15,257 bases of DNA from DAISJD01 sp036821645. GTDB taxonomy: Bacteria; Pseudomonadota; Alphaproteobacteria; ATCC43930; CGMCC-115725. A program made the position numbers and the translations under genes. The notes under the pieces were generated by a model, which saw nothing but the letters and a program-made list of their open reading frames with translations, did no database searches and was not told the origin of the DNA. This document shows, piece after piece, positions 1-7,461 of this stretch. How positions within the stretch are numbered: position 1 is the first letter of the stretch; every line of letters begins with the position of its first letter. Location: NCBI GenBank assembly GCA_036821645.1, contig DAISJD010000076.1, positions 1 through 15,257 on the forward strand, in the 5' to 3' direction.

Positions 1-72
1 ACCCTTCCCCCCCCTCGTAAGCGCCACAATTTTGCCCGCGATCGCCTGAACTCCGTCAGGCTGACCCCCCAT

Positions 73-127
73 CGGCCCTCGACTCCCGCATCGCCAGCCG
101 ATTCGGTCGAGATAGGGGCCGTTTTTT
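73..127 (+). terminator. Probable rho-independent terminator (or leader attenuator) before the MATE gene
   Basis: The left arm CGGCCCTCGAC (73-83) pairs with GTCGA (106-110) and GGGCCG (116-121), with a few unpaired bases on the right side (111-115). The 22-nt loop contains a smaller inverted repeat, ATCG (90-93) with CGAT (99-102). A run of six T (122-127) follows directly. This is the layout of an intrinsic terminator for a + strand gene that lies upstream of the window. Because the MATE start codon is only 36 bases downstream, it could instead act as an attenuator in that gene's leader. The asymmetric bulge lowers my confidence. The rest of 1-162 shows no gene. Confidence 0.45.
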
Positions 128-162
128 GAGAAAGACCATCCCACCGGGGATGGTGACGGTGC

Positions 163-1605
163 ATGATGACACGTCGTACGATGCCGACTGGTTTCGGTTC
201 CTGGTTTACGGAAACCCGCGCCCTCTTGACCCTCGCCCTGCCGATTGCAGCCTCGGCCCTTGCCAATATGACCATGAATTTGACCGATACGGTCATGATG
301 GGTCAGATCGGCACCGAATCGCTAGCCGCCGGCAGTCTTGCCACCAATCTTTCCTTCATGGCGATCGTCGCCGCCCAAGGCCTGCTGGCCGCCATCCAAC
401 CGATCATCGCCCAGGCGCGGGGGGCCGCATCCGCGCGCGGTCCGGCCGACGATGGGCATCGCACGGCCGCCCAGACCTTGGCAGGCGGTCTTGTTCTGGC
501 CGTGGTCAGTGCTGTTCCGATCATGATTTTCATCCTATCGCTGGCCCCGATCTTCCTCGCGATCGGGATTGCCCCGCCGATTGCGGCCATGGCCCAACAA
601 TATGCCGATGCCTTTGTCTGGGGGGTGCCCGCCTCCCATGTTTTTTGCGCCATGCGCAACTATGTCTCGGCACTGGAACGGCCGCGGATCGTCACGGTGA
701 TTTCCGTTGCCGCCTGCTTCGTCAATCTTGGACTGAATTGGATCTTGATTTTCGGCCATGCCGGCATGCCCGCCATCGGGCTTGCCGGGTCGGGCTATGC
801 GACGAGCGTCACACTCTATCTGATGACGCTGGCGATCTGGCTCTATTGCCGCCAGAGCCGGGTTTTGCCGCCGGGCTTGTGGCGGATCGGATTCGGGGCC
901 TTGGCGGGGGCAATCCGTACGATTCTCGTGCTCGGCTGGCCGATTGCCGCGATCTATCTGCTGGAGGTTGGTCTTTTCTCGGTATCCTCAGTCTTGATCG
1001 GCACGTTTGGCCCGATCTCGAGTGCGGCCCATCAAATCTGCCTCGGCATCGCCTCCTTCACCTTCATGGTGCCGATGGCGCTTGGTCAGGCGGCGACGGT
1101 CCGGGTCGGCTTTCACAGCGGGGCCGCGGCCCCTGCCATCGCACGCCGGGCGGGGCTCATCGCCCTTGGGCTTGCCGTGGTGTTCATGTCCTGCATGGCG
1201 ACCACGCTCATCCTCGCGGCACAGCCGATCTTGCGCTTCTATCTCAATACCGCCGATCCGAGTTTTACGGCTGTCGAAGCCTTGGCGCTGCAATTGCTCG
1301 GTGTTGCCGCGATTTTTCAAATTTTCGACGGGCTGCAAACCGTGGCCTCTGGGGCGTTGCGCGGTCTTAAGGATACCCGCATCCCCATGCTGGTCGGGGC
1401 TTTCGGCTATTGGGGGCTCGGCATGCCGATGGGGGCAAGCCTGGCATTCGGGGTCGGAATGGGGCCGGTCGGCCTGTGGTGGGGGTTCATGACGGCCTTG
1501 GTCGCCGTTGCCTTCATGCTCTGTCTGCGGTTTCATCGCCTGACACGCCGCACACCGGACCAAAACCGCCTCACCCCGCGCCAGACCCTTGCCGATGCCC
1601 ATTGA
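163..1605 (+). CDS. MATE family multidrug/Na+ efflux transporter (NorM-like)
   Basis: The 480-residue protein is very hydrophobic, with about twelve predicted membrane segments in two related halves, the usual size and layout of MATE (MatE x2) antiporters. These inner-membrane proteins export cationic drugs or metabolites in exchange for Na+ or H+. Near the N terminus the stretch NLTDTVMMGQIGTESLAAGS (about residues 39-58) is the typical NorM signature. The equivalent in the second half surrounds GPISSAAHQICLGIASFTFM. The start is the first of two adjacent ATGs (163, 166); a GGGGA lies 12 bases upstream, so the ribosome site is weak. The stop at 1603-1605 lies just before, or overlaps, the tlyA start, which suggests one transcript with the two methyltransferase genes. 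The substrate cannot be read from sequence. Confidence 0.93.
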   Translation: MMTRRTMPTGFGSWFTETRALLTLALPIAASALANMTMNLTDTVMMGQIGTESLAAGSLATNLSFMAIVAAQGLLAAIQPIIAQARGAASARGPADDGHRTAAQTLAGGLVLAVVSAVPIMIFILSLAPIFLAIGIAPPIAAMAQQYADAFVWGVPASHVFCAMRNYVSALERPRIVTVISVAACFVNLGLNWILIFGHAGMPAIGLAGSGYATSVTLYLMTLAIWLYCRQSRVLPPGLWRIGFGALAGAIRTILVLGWPIAAIYLLEVGLFSVSSVLIGTFGPISSAAHQICLGIASFTFMVPMALGQAATVRVGFHSGAAAPAIARRAGLIALGLAVVFMSCMATTLILAAQPILRFYLNTADPSFTAVEALALQLLGVAAIFQIFDGLQTVASGALRGLKDTRIPMLVGAFGYWGLGMPMGASLAFGVGMGPVGLWWGFMTALVAVAFMLCLRFHRLTRRTPDQNRLTPRQTLADAH

Positions 1606-1618
1606 TCGCCCAAACCCG

Positions 1619-2380
1619 ATGATCGACCCGGTGCCGGACGAGGCCCCCGTCCGGCTCGATCAGGCCCTGGTCAATCGCGGCCTTGCCCAAAGCCGCAGCC
1701 GGGCGCGGGCCCTCATCGACGCCAAGCTCGTCCTGATCGACGGGGTCGTCGCCGATAAACCCGCCCGCCCCATTGGGACGGATGCAGTGCTGACGCTGGC
1801 CGGTCTCGATCATCCGTGGGTATCGCGGGGTGGAATCAAGCTCGCCCATGCGCTCGATCATTTCGAGATCGACCCCACGGGATGGGTTGGGTTGGATATC
1901 GGGGCCTCGACGGGCGGTTTTACCGATGTCTTGCGCACGCGCGGTGCTGCGAAAATCTATGCCGTCGATGTCGGACACGATCAACTGGCCCCCGCCTTGC
2001 GGGCAGATCCGCGCATCGTTGTTTTAGAACATCTCAATGCCCGACATTTGACGGCGAGCCATGTGCCGGAAAGGGTTGACATCGTCACCTGCGATGCGAG
2101 TTTCATCGGCCTGCATCTGGTTCTGCCCGCAGCCCTTGGCCGGGCGGCCCCCGGTGCGGTTTTGGTCGCCCTCATCAAACCCCAATTCGAGGTGGGGTCG
2201 GGGCATGTCGGTAAAGGCGGTATCGTGCGCGATCCCACCCTGCACCAGGCCTGCTGCACCCGTGTTCGCGATTGGCTGACGACCAAGGTCGGCTGGACCG
2301 TCGCGGGCGTGATCGACAGCCCGATTCTGGGCCCCGACGGCAATAAGGAGTTTTTGATCTGCGCCCGATCAGCCCGATGA
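1619..2380 (+). CDS. tlyA: TlyA family rRNA (cytidine-2'-O)-methyltransferase / hemolysin A family
   Basis: The 253-residue protein has an N-terminal S4 RNA-binding domain (about residues 10-65, beginning VRLDQALVNRG) followed by an FtsJ/RrmJ-like SAM methyltransferase domain. The SAM loop is DIGASTGGFTDVL. The K-D-K-E residues of 2'-O-methyltransferases can be placed in SRGGIKL, CDASFI, LIKPQFE and GNKEFL. TlyA of mycobacteria methylates 16S C1409 and 23S C1920 and thereby affects capreomycin sensitivity; the exact target here is inferred. I chose the ATG at 1619 because it gives the usual ten-residue lead before the S4 domain. ATG 1595 or TTG 1589 are alternatives and would overlap the MATE gene. 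None has a clear Shine-Dalgarno. The 3' end overlaps the next gene by ATGA. Confidence 0.93.
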   Translation: MIDPVPDEAPVRLDQALVNRGLAQSRSRARALIDAKLVLIDGVVADKPARPIGTDAVLTLAGLDHPWVSRGGIKLAHALDHFEIDPTGWVGLDIGASTGGFTDVLRTRGAAKIYAVDVGHDQLAPALRADPRIVVLEHLNARHLTASHVPERVDIVTCDASFIGLHLVLPAALGRAAPGAVLVALIKPQFEVGSGHVGKGGIVRDPTLHQACCTRVRDWLTTKVGWTVAGVIDSPILGPDGNKEFLICARSAR

Positions 2381-3711
2381 ACCGCCGCCAGCCCAAGGGC
2401 AAGCCGACACGCAGCACCGACACCGCAAGCGCCATCGATTGCGTCATCGACCGACTCGGCACCGAAGGAATCGGCCTTGCCCAGGTCCGGGATCGTTGGG
2501 TCGGTGTGGCCGACACCATACCGGGGGAAACCGTGCGGATCATCCCGCAGGCAGGTCGCACACCGGCCATTCTACTGGAACGCCTCACCGGCTCGCCAGA
2601 TCGGATCACCCCTCAGTGTCACCATTTTGGGACATGCGGCGGTTGCGCGTTGCAACATCTCGCCCCCGAGGCCTATGCCGCCTTTAAACGCCGCCTCGTC
2701 TGCGATGCCTTGAGCCGAAACCTGCTGCCCACCGATGGGGTCGCCCCTGCCGCAATCAGCCCGCCTGCAAGCCGCAGACGCGCCCGTTTTGCCGCCCTGA
2801 AACGCAAGGGCATCGTCACCCTGGGGTTTCACGCACGGGCCAGTCACGATCTCGTCGATCTCCGCCAATGTCCCGTCATGGCCCCCGCGATCATGGCCGT
2901 GATCCCCCCCCTCAGGGCGTTTCTAACCCGGTTTCTCCCCGGCGGCAGTGCGTGCGACATCATCGCCACGGCGACGGATACCGGCCTCGATCTCGGCTTG
3001 GTATGGCCAAGCGACCCGGATCTTGCCACACTCGAAAGCTTGGCTGCGTTTGCCGACGAATCGGGGGTAGCCCGGCTTTGGTGGCAAACCGCTGCCAGCA
3101 GCCCGATGCCAGCGGCACAGCGCACAGCGCCGCAAATCCGTTTCGGCACGACATTGGTCGATATCCCTTGCGGTCCGTTTCTCCAAGCGACCAGCAGCGG
3201 CGAGGCGGTTTTGATCGCCCATGTCCGCGCGATCGTCGGGTCCGCGCGCCGGATCGCCGATCTTTATGCCGGTTGCGGCACGTTTACCTTGGCACTCGCA
3301 GAAGCCAATCGGACCATCATCGCCATCGAAACCGATGCCGTTGCCTTGGCCGCCCTGAAACAAGCCGCACACCGGGCCGGATTTGGTGCGATCCTCACCG
3401 AAAAACGCGATTTGGAACAACGCCCCCTGGTTTTAAATGAAATGAAGGGGCTCGATTGCGTGATCCTCGATCCACCGCGCGCCGGTGCCAAGGCCATGGC
3501 GGAAACCCTGGCCCAATCCAGCGTCGCGCGGATCGCCTATGTTTCATGCAATCCCGCAAGCTTTGCCCGCGATGCCGCCATCCTGGTCGCAGGCGGCTAC
3601 CGGCTCGATGCCGTCTGGCCGGTGGATCAATTCCTCTGGTCGCCTCATGTTGAATTGGTGGCGCAATTCACCCGCACGACCGTGACTGTCGCCTCGAAAT
3701 CTATTTTCTAA
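2377..3711 (+). CDS. rlmD: 23S rRNA (uracil-5-)-methyltransferase, RlmD/RumA-TrmA family
   Basis: The 444-residue protein makes 5-methyluridine in RNA. An N-terminal TRAM-like segment (about 18-65) precedes the 4Fe-4S cysteines C81, C87 and C90 in CHHFGTCGGC; the fourth is C165 in DLRQCPV. This spacing matches E. coli RlmD. The SAM site is DLYAGCGTFTLALA (295-308). ILDPPRAG (363-370) and YVSCNP (388-393) follow, with catalytic Cys391. The C-terminal end has PVDQFLWSPHVELVA with the conserved glutamate acting as base. RlmD of E. coli methylates U1939 of 23S rRNA. Many alphaproteobacteria carry a single enzyme of this family, so U747 or tRNA U54 activity is not excluded. The ATG overlaps the tlyA stop by four bases, implying translational coupling of two rRNA-modifying enzymes. 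Confidence 0.92.
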   Translation: MNRRQPKGKPTRSTDTASAIDCVIDRLGTEGIGLAQVRDRWVGVADTIPGETVRIIPQAGRTPAILLERLTGSPDRITPQCHHFGTCGGCALQHLAPEAYAAFKRRLVCDALSRNLLPTDGVAPAAISPPASRRRARFAALKRKGIVTLGFHARASHDLVDLRQCPVMAPAIMAVIPPLRAFLTRFLPGGSACDIIATATDTGLDLGLVWPSDPDLATLESLAAFADESGVARLWWQTAASSPMPAAQRTAPQIRFGTTLVDIPCGPFLQATSSGEAVLIAHVRAIVGSARRIADLYAGCGTFTLALAEANRTIIAIETDAVALAALKQAAHRAGFGAILTEKRDLEQRPLVLNEMKGLDCVILDPPRAGAKAMAETLAQSSVARIAYVSCNPASFARDAAILVAGGYRLDAVWPVDQFLWSPHVELVAQFTRTTVTVASKSIF

Positions 3712-3716
3712 AGTGT

Positions 3717-3750
3717 CCTTGGGCAAATCCGATCAGGAAATGCCCTAAGG
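3717..3750. terminator. Hairpin between convergent genes, possible bidirectional terminator
   Basis: CCTTGGGCA (3717-3725) pairs with TGCCC (3741-3745) and AAGG (3747-3750), with one bulged T, around a 15-nt loop. It sits in the 56-base gap between the convergent rlmD and chemoreceptor genes. The + side is followed by TCTGCTTTG, a weak T tract. On the minus side the stem is followed by a T-poor sequence. Position supports a terminator for rlmD; the weak U tract keeps confidence modest. Confidence 0.45.
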
Positions 3751-3767
3751 TCTGCTTTGCAAGCCCT

Positions 3768-5114
3768 TTATCCAATCGACGTAATTTTTTGTAGAAAAGC
3801 GTCGACCTTGTTTCTCAATGCTTGGGATTGTTGATCCAATTTTTCTGAATCGACCAAAAACACATGCGATATCGTCTCGGTTTCTTCTGAGATCGATTGG
3901 ACACAGACGAGGTTTTGACGAACTTCCTGCGATCCTTTCGCTGCACGCTGCATACTGTTGGCGATTTCCCGCACGACGGCGGCTTGCTGTTCGATTGCAC
4001 CGGCAATACTACTGGATGCCGTGTCGATTTCGCCGATCTTGCGGTCGATCTCGGCAATCGCCTCAACGGCAAGCGTTGCGGTTTCCCGAATATTGTCAAC
4101 TTGTTGACGAATATCTTCGGTCGCCCGGGTCGTCTCGTTGGCAAGCGATTTCACCTCACCCGCCACCACGGCAAAGCCCTTGCCCGCCTCACCGGCGCGC
4201 GCCGCTTCGATCGTGGCATTCAAGGCCAAGAGATTGGTTTGGCTGGCAATGCCATTGATCAGTTTCACGACGTCGCCGATCTTACTCGCCGCCTCCGCCA
4301 GACTGCGCATCGTTCCGCCGGTCGTCTGGGTCTGCTTGACGGCCGCCGAGACCATGGTCGTCGACCGATCGACCTGACGGCCGATTTCGCCGACCGATGC
4401 CGACAACTCTTCCAGGGCACTCGCAACGCCGGTGACATGCTCCGCCGCCGCGCGCGACTCATCCCCCGCCTGGTGCGAACGGGTGCGCGCCTCGATCGCC
4501 TGAACCGACAAACCCTGCGCCCTGTCCTGCATCCGGCCCGCCGTTCCCGCCACATCTTGCGACAGTTCGGCGATAGACCCTTCAAAGATTTGCGCAAGAT
4601 CGGCAAGCTTTGCCGCATGCCGCCGATCATTTTCACTAAAATAGGCCTCGACCACCAGATCGACATCCATCATCACGGCACTGTTGAGCGCGCGGGCAAG
4701 GACGGCCATGTCATCGGCCCCCCCTTTGGGCTTCAGGCGGCTGCACGTATGCTGGGCTGCGACCGCCATCAAAGCCCCCGTCAGCCATGCATAGGCCCCG
4801 ACATACCAATGGGGGGCAAGACCGATTTTGCTATGAATGGCCCCAATGCGACTGACGGAGGCGAAATAATCGGCATCGAACCGACCGCTAAACAAATGTT
4901 TCCAATGCCGCGCTTGCGCCTTACCGGCCCGTTCCATGCCGCCTACACCGAATAAGCGGGCAAGTTCGGGTTTTTTGCCGACGCGAGCGTAGAAATCCCG
5001 CAATATACCTGGTAATGCCACATTCATCACCGGCTCAAACTTCTGCAAGGCGGCGCAGCACTCCCGGTCCAGACCAAAAAAATCTAGCCGTTCGCTAATA
5101 TCGATAGTCTGCAC
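3768..5114 (-). CDS. Globin-coupled methyl-accepting chemotaxis protein (HemAT-like aerotaxis receptor)
   Basis: The 448-residue protein has no membrane segment, so it should be a cytoplasmic receptor. Residues about 5-165 form a protoglobin domain. The proximal heme histidine is most likely H94 in AIHSKIGLAPHWYVGAYAWL, matching the HxxIGLxxxWYxG pattern of HemAT. Y42 in RDFYARV fits the distal B10 tyrosine. After a linker comes a complete MCP signalling domain (about 225-448). Its hairpin tip is at IASQTNLLALNATIEAARAG (about 289-308), which contacts CheA and CheW. No NWETF-type CheR tether is seen at the C terminus. The start codon is GTG (5112-5114), fixed by a strong GGAGGA upstream. Such receptors sense O2 (sometimes other gases) and steer aerotaxis. 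No che or flagellar gene lies nearby, so it is an orphan receptor. It converges with rlmD. Confidence 0.95.
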   Translation of the reverse strand: MQTIDISERLDFFGLDRECCAALQKFEPVMNVALPGILRDFYARVGKKPELARLFGVGGMERAGKAQARHWKHLFSGRFDADYFASVSRIGAIHSKIGLAPHWYVGAYAWLTGALMAVAAQHTCSRLKPKGGADDMAVLARALNSAVMMDVDLVVEAYFSENDRRHAAKLADLAQIFEGSIAELSQDVAGTAGRMQDRAQGLSVQAIEARTRSHQAGDESRAAAEHVTGVASALEELSASVGEIGRQVDRSTTMVSAAVKQTQTTGGTMRSLAEAASKIGDVVKLINGIASQTNLLALNATIEAARAGEAGKGFAVVAGEVKSLANETTRATEDIRQQVDNIRETATLAVEAIAEIDRKIGEIDTASSSIAGAIEQQAAVVREIANSMQRAAKGSQEVRQNLVCVQSISEETETISHVFLVDSEKLDQQSQALRNKVDAFLQKITSIG

Positions 5115-5118
5115 AATT

Positions 5119-5124
5119 TCCTCC
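5119..5124 (-). promoter_or_regulatory. Strong ribosome binding site of the globin chemoreceptor
   Basis: Read on the minus strand, GGAGGA lies 4 bases before the GTG start codon (5 counted from GGAGG). It is a near-perfect Shine-Dalgarno sequence, much stronger than those of most genes in this window, and it decides for the GTG start over any downstream ATG. Confidence 0.8.
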
Positions 5125-5288
5125 AGCCGGTCAGGTTCGCTTGCCGATCACGAGAGTGAACTTGCTGCATTGCACGCTAACTTCTTTAAAATTGAATTAA
5201 CATAAATAAAATGTACATAAAATCCAAAATCAACAAAAATATTAAATACTTAAACACAAAAAACAACAAAGGTAAAAAAATACACAAA
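5125..5288. other. A/T-rich, strand-skewed intergenic leader of the chemoreceptor
   Basis: Between the chemoreceptor ribosome site and the sppA terminator there is no gene. From about 5180 the sequence becomes extremely A/T-rich, and the + strand is mostly A (many runs of 4-7 A separated by C or single T). The minus-strand transcript toward the chemoreceptor would therefore be T-rich. The receptor's promoter should be here. On the minus strand one possible pair is TTGATT, a 17-base spacer and TTTATT, within about 5205-5233. In such A/T-rich DNA this match is weak, and I found no convincing sigma-28 or sigma-54 motif. Confidence 0.5.
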
Positions 5289-5332
5289 AAAGAAAAGGAT
5301 TTTAGAATGTAATTTCTAAAATCCTTTTCTTT
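5281..5332 (-). terminator. Perfect rho-independent terminator of sppA
   Basis: AAAGAAAAGGATTTTAGAA (5289-5307) and its exact reverse complement (5314-5332) form a 19-bp perfect stem with a six-base loop (5308-5313). On the minus strand it begins 30 bases after the sppA stop codon. It ends in a T run (complement of 5286-5291), and a second T run lies a few bases further on. The stem holds only four G/C pairs, unusual for a terminator in a GC-rich genome. The length and perfect match make termination of sppA the best reading. Confidence 0.85.
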
Positions 5333-5362
5333 AAATAAAATTTTCAGATCGATGTCAGATTT

Positions 5363-7165
5363 TTAATCTTGTATTTCTACAGGCTCCATTCTCAGTGTCT
5401 GATTGTTAGGAACCATCACGGTATTTAATTTTTCCAATAACGGTTGAATTGTTTTCAACTCTTTCATGAATACTCTGGCATCAGAACCATTTTCAAAGCC
5501 GTTCGCCAAAATTTCGTTCAAGACTTCGGCAAAGGGACGCGGCGGCGGGTAGGCAATGACGCGGATTTTCTGATCCAACGGTATCTTCGCCAAGTCGCGG
5601 GCGGCATCGACGGCAACATCCAAACCGCCCAACCCATCGACAAGGTCGCGTTCCTTCGCCTGAACGCCAGTCCAGACACGACCGCGCGCAATCTGATCGA
5701 CCTTATCCTTTTCCAAATGCCGCCCGTCGGCGACACGGGTCAGAAACAACGAATAGGTTTCGTCGATGAGACCGGCAAACCGTTTGCGTTGCTCTGGGGT
5801 GAAATCACTCTGACTGCTTTCAATGCCGGCATTGCGGCCAAACGTCACCTTATCGAAACTGATCCCGATCTTGTCGGTCAGACCCGCCGTGACGAATTTG
5901 CCGCCGAACACGCCGATCGACCCGGTGATCGTGCCCGGTTCGGCAATGATCTTGTCGGCGGCGGCCGCGATATAATAACCACCCGACGCGGCAACGTCGC
6001 TCATGGAAACGACGACTTTTTTACCGCCGCGCTTTACCCGTTGCACCGCCCGCCAGATCGTTTCCGATGCAACGGCCGAACCGCCGGGGCTGTTGATGCG
6101 CAAAATCACCGCCTTCACGTCATTGTCGTTCGACACTTGATCGAGAAGCCGCACGACGCGATCGGCATGAATGCCATCATTATCGTCGAAAACCCCCTCA
6201 CCGCCACTGCCCTCGGTGATGGCCCCGTTCAGCCTGATGACGGCAATCGCAGGCAAGGATGGGTCGCTTGGCCCGATCGTGCGGGCATAGGCGGTCAAAG
6301 CCAGGAGCTTCGACCCGGAACCCGCCGCCTTGCGCGCGGCCTCTTCCATTTCATCGCGATAGCCGATTTTATCGATCAGATGTTTGTCCAACGCCTCGCG
6401 GGCGGGATAGGGCCCGTTATCGATCAGGCTCTTCATCTCTTCCGCCGACAGCTTGCGGCCCGCCGCCATGCCCGCGACCACTTGGTCGAAGACGGAACCG
6501 TAAAGCTCGGTCATGGCGCGCTTGTCCGTGTCCGGGAGTTTGTTCTCGGTATATTGGGTTGCGGCACTTTTATATTCCCCGCGCCGCTCGAAACTTCCCT
6601 TGATGCCGACGAGATCGAACGTCCCCTTGAAAAACGGAATTTCGACCGAAAAACCATTCAAGCCCAAAGTTCCGCCCGGCTGCACCCAGACCTGATCGAA
6701 AGCGGAGGCCAAATAGTATGGCCGGGTTCCACCACCGAGATCCCCGAAGGAATCGCCGAAGACATAGGCAAATTTACCCTTGGACCGAAAAAAGGCAATC
6801 GCATCGCGCAACTCTTGGATCTTGCCGATGCTGAAGCTAGTACTGCCGCCGCGCACGACCAAACCCTTCACGCGGCTGTCGTTAGCCCCTTTTTTCAAGG
6901 CCGCCATCACAGAGGCAAAGGTCGTCGTGTGTTCGTTCAGCAAGATTTGAACCGGGTCGCTCGGATCCGCGTCGGGGATGGCCCGTTGCAAATCGAGGGT
7001 CAGAACGGTCTGTTCGTCCACGACCACTTTATTCTTGGCGAATTGCTGATTTTGAGCAAAATTAGCAAAATGGGTTATAGTATAACCTAAAAGTAAGAAA
7101 AGCAGCGTCGCCAGGAACCCGATTCCGGCAAACGTCCACAACAAGAACATCCAAAAAGCGCGCAT
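5363..7165 (-). CDS. sppA: Signal peptide peptidase SppA, 67 kDa type
   Basis: The 600-residue protein is close in length to E. coli SppA (618) and has the same tandem ClpP/crotonase-like halves. An N-terminal membrane anchor (about residues 5-30) places the catalytic part on the periplasmic side, where the tetrameric enzyme digests leftover signal peptides. The Ser/Lys dyad is visible: general base K199 in RRGEYKSA in the first half, and nucleophile S394 in SDVAASGGYY in the second. The INSPGGS and GTITGSIGVFGGKF blocks are also present. The ATG at 7163-7165 has no clear Shine-Dalgarno; a second Met at residue 6 would keep the anchor. The last 40 or so codons are markedly more A/T-rich than the rest. 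It is transcribed alone, away from ydcF, and ends at a strong terminator. Confidence 0.95.
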   Translation of the reverse strand: MRAFWMFLLWTFAGIGFLATLLFLLLGYTITHFANFAQNQQFAKNKVVVDEQTVLTLDLQRAIPDADPSDPVQILLNEHTTTFASVMAALKKGANDSRVKGLVVRGGSTSFSIGKIQELRDAIAFFRSKGKFAYVFGDSFGDLGGGTRPYYLASAFDQVWVQPGGTLGLNGFSVEIPFFKGTFDLVGIKGSFERRGEYKSAATQYTENKLPDTDKRAMTELYGSVFDQVVAGMAAGRKLSAEEMKSLIDNGPYPAREALDKHLIDKIGYRDEMEEAARKAAGSGSKLLALTAYARTIGPSDPSLPAIAVIRLNGAITEGSGGEGVFDDNDGIHADRVVRLLDQVSNDNDVKAVILRINSPGGSAVASETIWRAVQRVKRGGKKVVVSMSDVAASGGYYIAAAADKIIAEPGTITGSIGVFGGKFVTAGLTDKIGISFDKVTFGRNAGIESSQSDFTPEQRKRFAGLIDETYSLFLTRVADGRHLEKDKVDQIARGRVWTGVQAKERDLVDGLGGLDVAVDAARDLAKIPLDQKIRVIAYPPPRPFAEVLNEILANGFENGSDARVFMKELKTIQPLLEKLNTVMVPNNQTLRMEPVEIQD

Positions 7166-7461
7166 GAACGATCAACCCGCTAAAGTTTATTGTCACCGAT
7201 CGGCCCCAAGCCCGGCGATCACAAGGAAGCGAAGGCCAGCATGACGCGTCAACCCCGGAAGGGCAACGATGAATCAATCGGAAAATAGGATAGCAGCATG
7301 CCGCCTTCAAGCGTGAACGGCAGCAAGGGGTCACAAGATTACGAGATCATCCGATCTTGGTGATTGTTTTTTACCCATAATCGGGCAGAATCCGGGTGAC
7401 GTGGACCCTGGCACCTTAAAAAAGCACGCCCTCTAACAGATCGGAATGGCACGCCCGCATA
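7166..7461. promoter_or_regulatory. Divergent intergenic region between sppA and the YdcF-like gene
   Basis: About 296 bases without a credible gene separate the two divergent start codons, so promoters for both should lie here. Toward the + strand gene a weak sigma-70-like pair can be drawn: TTGTTT (7364-7369), 16 bases, CAGAAT (7386-7391). Toward sppA, TTGGGG, 17 bases, ACTTTA ends about 18 bases before its ATG. A small hairpin AGATC/GATCT (7344-7357) precedes a T run at 7367-7372. None of these is strong. I see no tRNA or riboswitch. Confidence 0.35.

Noticed and set aside
126..1370. A 414-codon open frame overlapping the MATE gene on the same strand
   Set aside because: Its translation is rich in Arg, Cys, His and Gly with no family pattern; it is the GC-rich shadow of the MATE frame.
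3897..4955. A 352-codon open frame antisense to the globin chemoreceptor
   Set aside because: Arg- and His-rich translation opposite a well-supported gene; no family features.
5444..7090. A 548-codon open frame antisense to sppA
   Set aside because: Long antisense frames are common opposite GC-rich genes. sppA has the full set of catalytic motifs and this frame shows no recognisable domain or start signal.
7062..7334. A 90-codon minus-strand frame spanning the sppA start and the divergent gap
   Set aside because: No recognisable motif, Cys-rich translation, and it overlaps the membrane anchor of sppA in another frame.
7411..7430. A TGGCAC near a GC resembling a sigma-54 promoter before the YdcF-like gene
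   Set aside because: The GG-to-GC spacing is wrong (12 instead of 10 bases) and the -12 element TTGC is missing.
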